Assembly (NCBI GenBank): GCA_963708325.1
Contig: OY970203.1
Coordinates: 1,798,001 to 1,862,000 of the forward strand
DNA: 64,000 nucleotides
Source of the DNA: G963708325 sp963708325
GTDB lineage: Bacteria; Actinomycetota; Thermoleophilia; Solirubrobacterales; 70-9
Reading direction: 5' to 3'
Shown here: positions 1-6,577 of the stretch, piece after piece
How positions within the stretch are numbered: position 1 is the stretch's first letter
How the letters are laid out: every line of letters begins with the position of its first letter
The notes under the pieces: model-generated
What the model saw: the letters and a program-made list of their open reading frames with translations, nothing else
What the model was told of the DNA's origin: nothing
Databases searched by the model: none
Position numbers and translations under genes: made by a program

Positions 1-10
1 TAGTCGCCGC

Positions 11-1033
11 ATGCACGACGGCCTGCGACCCGGTGCCGCCCTGCTGCCGCTGCGCCTGTTCCTGGGCGCCACCTTCGTCTACGCGGGCATCCAGAAGCTC
101 AGCGACCCGGGGTTCCTGCACAGCGGCGCGCGCACCTACATCGGCACGCAGCTCCACGACTTCGCCTCCGGTACGCCGGGGGGGTTCGTGCTGCGGGCGT
201 TCGCGATCGGCCACCCGGGACTGGCCGGCGTCGGCGTCGCGCTGGCCGAGATATTCATCGGCCTGCTGGTCTTCTTCGGGCTGGCCACGCGTTGGGCCGC
301 GGCCGCCGGGCTGGGCCTCAACCTGCTGCTCTTTCTCACCGCGAGCTGGAAGACGTCGCCGTACTTCCTCGGCTCCGACATCGTCTTCGTGTTCGCCTGG
401 CTCCCCTTCGTGCTGACCGGGGCCAGCGGGCAGCCCGCGCTGGACCACGCGGTCCGGAAACCGCTCCCGCCGGCGCTCGCGCGACGCACGCGGCTGCGCC
501 CCGACGCTCCGCGCGCACGCTCCGGCCAGGCGGCGCTGTCCCGGCGCACCCTGCTGGCGCAGGCCGGGGTCGCGGCGCTGGCGCTCGGCGGCATCTCGGC
601 GCTGCTGAAGGGCCGCTACCACGGGCCCGCGGCGGTCACGGCGTCCCCGTCCCCGGGGGGCACGGCGCACCCCTCTGCGCCGGTGCCGGCGTCCACCCGC
701 ACCGCCGCGGCGCCCAAGCCGCCGGCCAACTCCGTGAAGCTCGGTGCCTCGAGCCGGCTCGGCAGCGGCCAGGCGGCGACCTACCCCGATCCCGGCGACG
801 GCTCACCCGACATCGTGATCCGCCAGTCGGGCGGCGAGCTGACCGCGTTCAGCGCGGTCTGCACGCACGCCGGCTGCAGCGTGGGCTACGAGGGCGGCCA
901 GATCGTCTGCCCCTGCCACGGCGCCACGTACAACGCCCAGACCGGTGCGGTCGAGGGCGGGCCGGCGCCCCAGGGCCTCGCCCCGCGCAGGGTGATCGAG
1001 CAGGGGGGCAGCATCTATGCGGTACCGAGCTGA
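11..1033 (+). CDS. DoxX-family membrane protein fused to a Rieske [2Fe-2S] domain
   Basis: The 340-residue protein joins two modules. Residues 1 to about 145 form a four-helix DoxX/DoxD-like membrane domain, the type found as the small subunit of thiosulfate:quinone oxidoreductase. An Ala/Pro-rich linker containing SRRTLLAQAG plus a fifth hydrophobic helix (about 180-200) follows, then a Rieske domain near residues 245-340. Cluster ligands are visible as C284-x-H286 and C300-x2-H303, with C289 and C302 placed for the usual disulfide. The Rieske part probably lies outside the membrane as an electron-transfer tail. No catalytic partner is adjacent. The frame stays open to the window edge, so a start further upstream cannot be excluded, though the N-terminus is typical of DoxX. 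The module calls are firm; the substrate is unknown. Confidence 0.85.
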   Translation: MHDGLRPGAALLPLRLFLGATFVYAGIQKLSDPGFLHSGARTYIGTQLHDFASGTPGGFVLRAFAIGHPGLAGVGVALAEIFIGLLVFFGLATRWAAAAGLGLNLLLFLTASWKTSPYFLGSDIVFVFAWLPFVLTGASGQPALDHAVRKPLPPALARRTRLRPDAPRARSGQAALSRRTLLAQAGVAALALGGISALLKGRYHGPAAVTASPSPGGTAHPSAPVPASTRTAAAPKPPANSVKLGASSRLGSGQAATYPDPGDGSPDIVIRQSGGELTAFSAVCTHAGCSVGYEGGQIVCPCHGATYNAQTGAVEGGPAPQGLAPRRVIEQGGSIYAVPS

Positions 1034-1072
1034 ACGCCGCTCGTGTGTCCACCGGGCCCCCGTCGGCGGCGC

Positions 1073-1714
1073 TCAGACGCCTGTCTGGCCGGCGGCGGCG
1101 AACCGCGCCAGCGCTCGGCCCAACGACTGCGGGGTCCAGGTGCCGGAATCGCTCAGAAGCGTGCGGGCGCCGGCCTCGGCCAGGGCGACGATCGCGTGCG
1201 CGATCAACCGCGCCTCGGCATCGTCGGCCGCCTCGCCGCGGGCCTCGAGCCAGCGCCGGGCGAGATCGGCGAGCGTCTCTACCTGGATCTCGCGGCCGCG
1301 ACGAATGCGCCGTGCCGCGGCGGCGCTGGCGCCACCCTCGCCGAGGAAGATGAAGCGGTAGGCGCGCGGGGAGCGGGCGACGGCTCGCAGCAAGGCGGTG
1401 AACCCCTCCACCAGGGTGCCCTCGACGTCGTCGGGGTCGTCGGGCTCGCGGATCGCCGACCCGATCTCGGCGAGGATTCGCTCCTCCTCACGGCGGAACA
1501 GCGCCCGGAAGAGATCGTCCTTGCTCGCGTAGCAGGCGTAGACGACCGGCTTCGTCACCCCGGCGGTCTCGGCGATCGCCTCCATCGAGGTGCCCTCGTA
1601 GCCGCGCTCGAGGAAGACCGAGAAGGCGGCGTCGAGGACGAGGGGGCGGCGGCGCTCCGGCCCGAGGTGCCGGGCGCGGGCGCGGGTCTGTGTGCTCGAC
1701 GTCACGTCTTCCAA
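1073..1714 (-). CDS. TetR-family transcriptional regulator
   Basis: This 213-residue protein has an N-terminal helix-turn-helix (about residues 25-70) with the TetR signature GVTKPVVYACYASKDDLF, followed by an all-helical ligand/dimerisation domain. It is divergent from the SCP2/acyl-CoA dehydrogenase/hydrolase genes, and the 46-bp gap carries two palindromes suitable as operators. It therefore probably represses the lipid cluster and itself, perhaps with an acyl-CoA or sterol-type ligand; the ligand is inferred. The start is uncertain: TTG at 1714 or GTG at 1705, in the same frame, and neither has a well-spaced ribosome binding site. Confidence 0.88.
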   Translation of the reverse strand: MEDVTSSTQTRARARHLGPERRRPLVLDAAFSVFLERGYEGTSMEAIAETAGVTKPVVYACYASKDDLFRALFRREEERILAEIGSAIREPDDPDDVEGTLVEGFTALLRAVARSPRAYRFIFLGEGGASAAAARRIRRGREIQVETLADLARRWLEARGEAADDAEARLIAHAIVALAEAGARTLLSDSGTWTPQSLGRALARFAAAGQTGV

Positions 1715-1718
1715 GTTC

Positions 1719-1754
1719 CTACCTATGGTAGCATTTTCCTACTTCGGGTAGGAA
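1719..1754. promoter_or_regulatory. Two palindromic operator candidates between tetR and the SCP2 gene
   Basis: CTACC-tat-GGTAG occupies 1719-1731 and TTCCTAC-ttcgg-GTAGGAA occupies 1736-1754. Both inverted repeats are perfect and share the half-site CTAC/GTAG. They fill the gap between the divergent TetR gene and the lipid cluster, so binding would cover both promoters. Assignment to this TetR protein is by position and symmetry. Confidence 0.65.
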
Positions 1755-1760
1755 GAGCAG

Positions 1761-2219
1761 ATGACAGACGCCACGCCGAATCCCGACCTCGCCGCCGTTG
1801 CCGCCGACGAGTTCGCCCAGATGATCGCCGGCGCCACCGACGACCAGATCGCTGCCGGGATCAACGGGCCCCAGCGCAAGCAGGTGCTCGACGAGATCTT
1901 CCGGCGGATGGCCGACCACGTCGACGGTGCAAAGGCCAAGGGCACGGACGCCGTCATCCACTGGAAGATCCTCGACCATCCCGAGGGGGGGTACGACCAC
2001 TACGAGGTGATCGTCACCGAGGGAGTCGTGAAGGTCAGCGACGAGCCCGCCGCCGACCCGCGGGTCACCCTCCAGCTCGGCCCCGTGGACTTCATCAAGC
2101 TGGTCAGCGGCCGCGAGGCCGGGCCGATCATGTTCATCTCCGGGCGCCTGCGGATCGAGGGCGACCTGATGTTCGCGGCGCAGCTGACCAGCGTGTTCCG
2201 CATCCCCAAGGCGGGATGA
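1761..2219 (+). CDS. SCP2 sterol-carrier-domain protein
   Basis: The 152-residue protein matches the SCP2 lipid-binding fold: an amphipathic N-terminal segment, alternating strands around residues 55-115 (VIHWKILDHPEGGYDHYEV) and the C-terminal region that closes the lipid tunnel. Such proteins bind fatty acyl or sterol-like molecules and present them to enzymes. It is the first gene of a co-directional set with an acyl-CoA dehydrogenase and a hydrolase, which supports a role in lipid or sterol-like catabolism. GGAAGAG lies 4-5 nt before the ATG and overlaps the right arm of the second palindrome. Confidence 0.82.
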   Translation: MTDATPNPDLAAVAADEFAQMIAGATDDQIAAGINGPQRKQVLDEIFRRMADHVDGAKAKGTDAVIHWKILDHPEGGYDHYEVIVTEGVVKVSDEPAADPRVTLQLGPVDFIKLVSGREAGPIMFISGRLRIEGDLMFAAQLTSVFRIPKAG

Positions 2220-2256
2220 CCGCCGTCACCGTCATGAACTGGAAGGGAGAAAGCAG

Positions 2257-3597
2257 ATGAGCGCCACCGAGTCCGCCGCCAAGCAGAAGATGAGCGCCGA
2301 CAAGGCCGCCGAGACCTCCACGGCCGGCGGCGCCAACGCCGCGGTCGACGACCAGGTCGCCGCGCTCGGCATCGAGGTCGGCGACGCCCCGTTCTCGATG
2401 GACCTTTCCGACGACCAGCGCGAGATCCGCGACTGGGTCCACGGCTTCGCCGAGAAGGTGGTGCGGCCGGCGGCGGCGGAATGGGACGAGCGCGAGGAGA
2501 CGCCCTGGCCCGTGATCGCCGAGGCGGCGAAGATCGGCCTCTACGGCTTCGAGTCGATCGCCCAGTTCTGGGCCGACCCGACCGGGCTCACCTTCCCGAT
2601 CGTCAACGAGGAGCTGTTCTGGGGCGACGCCGGGATCGGGATGTCGATCATGGGAACCACCCTGGCGGTCGCCGGCATCTACTCGTCGGGCACGCCCGAG
2701 CAGCTGCTCGAGTGGGTGCCGCAGTGCTACGGGACCCCGGACGACCCGAAGGTGGGGGCGTTCTGCTCCTCGGAGCCCGACGCCGGCTCCGACGTGTCGG
2801 CAATCCGCACCACCGCCAAGTACGACGAGGCGAATGACGAGTGGGTGATCAACGGCCAGAAGGCGTGGGCGACCAACGGCGGCATCGCCAGCGTCCACGT
2901 CGTGATCGCCTCGGTCGACCGCGAGCTGGGCTCGCGGGGCCACGCCGCCTTCGTGATCCCGCCTGGCACCAAGGGCTGCGAGCAGGGCGCCAAGGTGAAG
3001 AAGCACGGCCTGCGTGCCTCGCACACCGCCGACGTCCACCTCGACGACTGCCGCATCCCCGGCAGCTGCCTGCTCGGCGGCAAGGAGAAGCTCGACGAGC
3101 GCCTGGCGCGGGCGCGCGAGGGGACCAGGTCGAAGGGCCAGGCGGCGATGAAGACCTTCGAGGTCAGCCGGCCCACGGTCGGCGCCCAGGCGCTCGGAAT
3201 CGGGCGGGCCGCCTACGAGTACGCGCTCGACTACGCCAAGGAGCGCAGCCAGTTCGGCCGCCCGATCATCGAGAACCAGGCGATCGCGTTCACCCTGGCC
3301 GACATGAAGCTCGAGCTCGACGCCGCGCGGCTGCTGGTCTGGCGGGCGTCGTGGATGGGGCGTACCGGCAAGAGCTTCGACGCGGCGGAGGGCTCGATGT
3401 CCAAGCTGAAGGCGGGCGAGGTCGCGGTGTGGGCCACCGAGCGCGCGATCCAGATCCTGGGCGGAAACGGATACACGCGCGAGTACCCTGTCGAGCGGAT
3501 GCACCGCGACGCCAAGATCTACACGATCTTCGAGGGCACCTCGGAGATCCAGCGCCTCGTGATATCGCGGGCGATCTCCGGCGTGCACGTGCGCTGA
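2257..3597 (+). CDS. Acyl-CoA dehydrogenase
   Basis: This FAD flavoenzyme (446 residues) catalyses alpha,beta-dehydrogenation of an acyl-CoA. Residues 1-45 are a low-complexity Ala/Lys extension; the canonical three-domain fold follows. Visible signatures are SEPDAGSDVSAIRTTAK in the middle domain, KERSQFGRPI in the C-terminal helix bundle, and FEGTSEIQR near the end with the expected catalytic Glu at about residue 426. It lies between the SCP2 gene and a hydrolase whose ATG overlaps its TGA by one base, so the three are very likely one operon controlled by the divergent TetR. AAGGGAG precedes the ATG. The acyl substrate cannot be told from sequence. Confidence 0.93.
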   Translation: MSATESAAKQKMSADKAAETSTAGGANAAVDDQVAALGIEVGDAPFSMDLSDDQREIRDWVHGFAEKVVRPAAAEWDEREETPWPVIAEAAKIGLYGFESIAQFWADPTGLTFPIVNEELFWGDAGIGMSIMGTTLAVAGIYSSGTPEQLLEWVPQCYGTPDDPKVGAFCSSEPDAGSDVSAIRTTAKYDEANDEWVINGQKAWATNGGIASVHVVIASVDRELGSRGHAAFVIPPGTKGCEQGAKVKKHGLRASHTADVHLDDCRIPGSCLLGGKEKLDERLARAREGTRSKGQAAMKTFEVSRPTVGAQALGIGRAAYEYALDYAKERSQFGRPIIENQAIAFTLADMKLELDAARLLVWRASWMGRTGKSFDAAEGSMSKLKAGEVAVWATERAIQILGGNGYTREYPVERMHRDAKIYTIFEGTSEIQRLVISRAISGVHVR

Positions 3598-4547
3598 TGG
3601 CGGCGACGCAGACCAAGACCCGCCGGCGGACCGGCGAGGCGGCCGAGCTGCGCACGACGAAGCTGCACGGACACGAGGTCGGCTACCTGATCGCGGGCGA
3701 GGGCCCGCTTGTCGTGCTCGTACACGGCATCACGTCGACCGCCGACGCCTGGCGCGATGTGATCCCGCTGCTCGCCGAGCGCCACACGGTCGTGGCGCCG
3801 GACCTGTTCGGACACGGCCGCTCGGCCAAGCCGCGCGGCGACTACTCGCTGGGCGCCCACGCCAGCGGGATCCGGGACCTGCTCGGAGTACTCGGGTTCG
3901 AGCGCGGGACCGCGGTCGGCCACTCGCTGGGCGGCGGCGTCACGCTCCAGTTCGCGTATCAGTTCCCCGAGTTCACCGAACGGCTCGCCCTGGTCTCGAG
4001 CGGCGGGCTCGGCCGCGAGGTCCACCCGCTGCTGCGCGCCGCTGCCCTGCCAGGCTCCGAGATCGTCCTGCCGCTCCTGGTCCACGACTGGCCGCTGCGC
4101 GCCGGCGAGGCAGTCGGAGCGCTCGTGGACCGGCTCGGGCTGCAGCTCGGACCCGACATCGCCGAGTTCGCTCGCGGCTATGCCTCCCTGCGCGATCCGG
4201 AGGCCCGGGCGGCGTTCATCCACACCCTGCGCGGCGTGATCGACCCCGGTGGCCAGCGCGTCAGCGCGCTCGACCGCATCTACCTGGCCGAGGAAATGCC
4301 GACGCTGATCGTCTGGGGCACCGCCGACCCGATCCTGCCCCTCGCCCACGGACGCGAGGCGCACGACCGGATCCCCGGAAGCCGCCTGGTCGAGATCGAG
4401 GGCGCCGGCCACTGGCCCCAGCTCGACGATCCGCTCGGCCTCGCCCGCGAGCTGACCGACTTCATCGACTCGACAGAGCCCTACGAGTACGACCTCGACA
4501 GGATGCGCGAGCTGCTTCGCGAGGGCCCGCCGCGCCCGTCGGCCTAG
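3597..4547 (+). CDS. Alpha/beta hydrolase
   Basis: The 316-residue protein is a standard alpha/beta hydrolase. It has the oxyanion segment VVLVHGITS, the nucleophile elbow GHSLGGG (Ser nucleophile), a late acid segment around IVWGTADPILP, and the catalytic His in GAGHWPQLD. The ATG at 3597 shares its first base with the dehydrogenase stop codon, a tight translational coupling that fixes the start. In this setting it may cleave a thioester or ring-opened lipid intermediate, but esterase, lactonase or C-C hydrolase activity are all possible. Confidence 0.88.
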   Translation: MAATQTKTRRRTGEAAELRTTKLHGHEVGYLIAGEGPLVVLVHGITSTADAWRDVIPLLAERHTVVAPDLFGHGRSAKPRGDYSLGAHASGIRDLLGVLGFERGTAVGHSLGGGVTLQFAYQFPEFTERLALVSSGGLGREVHPLLRAAALPGSEIVLPLLVHDWPLRAGEAVGALVDRLGLQLGPDIAEFARGYASLRDPEARAAFIHTLRGVIDPGGQRVSALDRIYLAEEMPTLIVWGTADPILPLAHGREAHDRIPGSRLVEIEGAGHWPQLDDPLGLARELTDFIDSTEPYEYDLDRMRELLREGPPRPSA

Positions 4548-4601
4548 CGTTCGTCACCGCAGGCGCGGATCCGTAATCGGCACGGATTCGCCGATCGGCG
4601 C

Positions 4602-4922
4602 GTCGAGCTAGCCTCCGACCGGCACGGAGGCTATCGCCTGGCCGTAATCCCGGCCTCCCAGCGACTCGACCTGCACAAGGTGCGGGAGCTGCTCGAGGAC
4701 GCGAAGGACCTGCGGCTTGCGACCGAAGGCGAGATGAGGGAGGACTTCCCGGACTTCTAGCTGGGCGCGATCCCGCCGGCGCCCGAGATAGTCGATCGGC
4801 GCCTGCTCGGGCACGAGCGCGTGCTCTGCAACGGCGGCGACCACGAGCACTCGCTGCTGATCGACCCGCGCGAGCTGGTGCGCCTCGCCGACGCCGGCGA
4901 GGCCGACATCTGCGAGGACTGA
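4602..4922 (+). pseudogene. Remnant of a YbaK/EbsC-type aminoacyl-tRNA deacylase
   Basis: Reading on in the frame of the upstream hydrolase, 4602-4922 encodes a recognisable YbaK-like segment: GGYRLAVIPASQRLDL, then LRLATEGEMREDFPDF, an in-frame TAG at 4758-4760, then LGAIPPAPEI and LCNGGDHEHSLLID up to TGA 4920-4922. These match the family landmarks LAVLPA, RLATEEE, VGAVPPFG and F/LNAGTHEE in the right order. The N-terminal third, including its start, is missing and replaced by the hydrolase gene end. Truncation plus a nonsense codon indicates a dead gene. It accounts for most of the 446-bp gap between the hydrolase and the antiporter; 4923-4993 shows nothing recognisable. Confidence 0.72.
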
Positions 4923-4993
4923 CCGGGCGGCCAGGGCCGCACCTGACGCGGGCCGGGCGGTCCGTCGGCTGAGCCTGGTCGAATGTCGGCGCG

Positions 4994-6169
4994 GTGATCA
5001 GCGTTGACACGGTCTCGTTCCTGCTTGTCGTCGTCGCTGCGACGATGGCCGGGCTCGCCGTCGCCGTGCTGCCGCGCCGCTTCGCGCCCCCGGTCGTGGT
5101 CCTCGAGCTGCTGCTGGGGATTCTGATCGGTCCGCAGGCTCTCGGCATCGCCGACTCGGACGAGTTCATCCAGTTCTTCTCCAACCTCGGGCTGGGGATG
5201 CTGTTCTTCTTCGCCGGTTACGAGATCGACTTCGACCGGATCAGCGGCCGCCCGCTCGAGCTGGGCGTCGCCGCCTGGGCCCTGTCCCTGGCGCTCGCCT
5301 ACGGCACCGGCGGCATCCTCGCCGCTGCGGGGGTCGTGCTGTCGCTGCTCTACACCGGATCGGCGATGGCCACCACGGCGATCGGGACCCTGATCCCCGT
5401 TCTGCGGGACGCGGGGGAGATGCGAACGCGGTTCGGCAAGTACCTGCTGGCCGGGGGCGCGATGGGGGAGTTCGGACCGATTCTGCTGGTCACGGTCTTT
5501 CTCTCCACCGATCACCCCCTGCATGAGGCCCTGATCCTGATCGCGTTCGTCGCGCTGGCGCTGGCGCTGGCGCTGTCGTCGGTGCGGCTCGCCTGGCGCG
5601 GCTGGCCGCTGCTGGAGCGCACCCTGGAGGCGAGCAGCCAAGTGGCGGTGCGGATCACCGTCCTGCTCGTCTTCGGACTGGTCCTACTCGCCGGCGAGCT
5701 CGGGCTCGACGTCCTGCTGGGTGGCTTCGCCGCCGGGATGATCACCCGCGCCGCCCTGCGCCGCCGCGAGGTGAGCGCCTTCGAGTCCAAGCTGACCGCC
5801 ATCGGCTTCGGCTTCCTCGTGCCGTTCTTCTTCGTCACCAGCGGCATGAACTTCGACCTCGATGCCCTGGGGGCGAGCGTGGGCGCGATGCTCAAGCTGC
5901 CGCTCTTCCTTGCCCTCTTCCTCGTCGTCCGCGGGGTGCCGGCGCTGCTGCTCTACCGGCGCGTGTTCGAGGCGCGCGATCGTCTCTCCCTGGCCCTGTT
6001 CATGGCGACCGAGCTGCCGCTGGTCGTCGCGATCACGACGATCGCGACCGAGGCCGGACATATGCGGACAGACACGGCCGCCGGCCTGGTCGGGGCGGCG
6101 ATGCTGTCCACCCTGATCTTCCCATTCGTCGGGTTGGCGCTGCGGCGCCGGTCACAGGCCGCGGCCTAG
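4994..6169 (+). CDS. Cation:proton antiporter (CPA2 family)
   Basis: The 391-residue protein has about 11-12 hydrophobic helices and the Na+/H+ exchanger fold, including VVVLELLLGILIGPQALG near residue 35, FFFAGYEIDF near 75 and VPFFFVTSGMNFD near 275. It lacks cytoplasmic TrkA-N or USP domains, so it is a minimal antiporter exchanging Na+ or K+ for H+. The start is GTG at 4994 without a clear ribosome binding site; a later start is possible. It is convergent with the small basic protein at 6210-6416, with a GC-rich hairpin between them. Confidence 0.88.
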   Translation: MISVDTVSFLLVVVAATMAGLAVAVLPRRFAPPVVVLELLLGILIGPQALGIADSDEFIQFFSNLGLGMLFFFAGYEIDFDRISGRPLELGVAAWALSLALAYGTGGILAAAGVVLSLLYTGSAMATTAIGTLIPVLRDAGEMRTRFGKYLLAGGAMGEFGPILLVTVFLSTDHPLHEALILIAFVALALALALSSVRLAWRGWPLLERTLEASSQVAVRITVLLVFGLVLLAGELGLDVLLGGFAAGMITRAALRRREVSAFESKLTAIGFGFLVPFFFVTSGMNFDLDALGASVGAMLKLPLFLALFLVVRGVPALLLYRRVFEARDRLSLALFMATELPLVVAITTIATEAGHMRTDTAAGLVGAAMLSTLIFPFVGLALRRRSQAAA

Positions 6170-6171
6170 CG

Positions 6172-6197
6172 CCTCGCGCCGGCGCGGCGACGCGAGG
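6172..6197. terminator. Bidirectional hairpin between convergent genes
   Basis: CCTCGCG (6172-6178) and CGCGAGG (6191-6197) form a perfect 7-bp stem with a 12-nt loop, 2 nt past the antiporter stop and 12 nt past the stop of the gene on the other strand. No T-tract is present, so strength is uncertain. Confidence 0.5.
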
Positions 6198-6209
6198 AGC
6201 GACCGACGT

Positions 6210-6416
6210 TCAACTCGATTTCCTTCCGCCCTCGCGACCCGCGGCCCGCTTCTGCGACTTGCTGCCGCCGCTTCCCTTGCCGCTCTTGCGGCCGCCCTTG
6301 CTGGACGCGTTCGGCGAGTTGGCGATCGAGGCCGCGCGCTGCTTGCTCATTCCCTTCTTGCGCAGGCCCTCGTACTGCTTGTCGTCCTTCACGCTGGGTC
6401 CATGATCCTTGGCCAT
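6210..6416 (-). CDS. Small basic protein (DUF7218-like)
   Basis: The 68-residue protein starts MAKDHGPSVKDDKQYEGLR and has a core GMSKQRAASIANSP followed by a Gly/Ser/Lys/Arg-rich tail. This matches a widespread family of small, probably nucleic-acid-binding proteins of unknown function often seen in soil actinobacteria and proteobacteria. A strong AGGAGG ribosome binding site lies 7-8 nt before the ATG at 6416. The upstream 160 bp to nrdJ hold only its promoter region; no other gene is seen there. Confidence 0.75.
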   Translation of the reverse strand: MAKDHGPSVKDDKQYEGLRKKGMSKQRAASIANSPNASSKGGRKSGKGSGGSKSQKRAAGREGGRKSS

Positions 6417-6577
6417 CGTCTTTGCCTCCTGGGGTCGGCAACCGGTTCCAGCGGGACGGATACCGCAGACAAGGCGGGGCAAAACGTGGCACCCGTGCAG
6501 CGGTGCCAGCCTTCGCACTCGCGGCCCACGCGGCCTGCCCGCCGCCGAGACAATCCCCGACGCCTGGTCGTCCTGGA

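Noticed and set aside
6417..6577. Possible cobalamin riboswitch or further gene near nrdJ
   Set aside because: This stretch is downstream of nrdJ, lacks B12-box-like sequence and long conserved stems, and nrdJ itself has only 11 bp upstream before nrdR.
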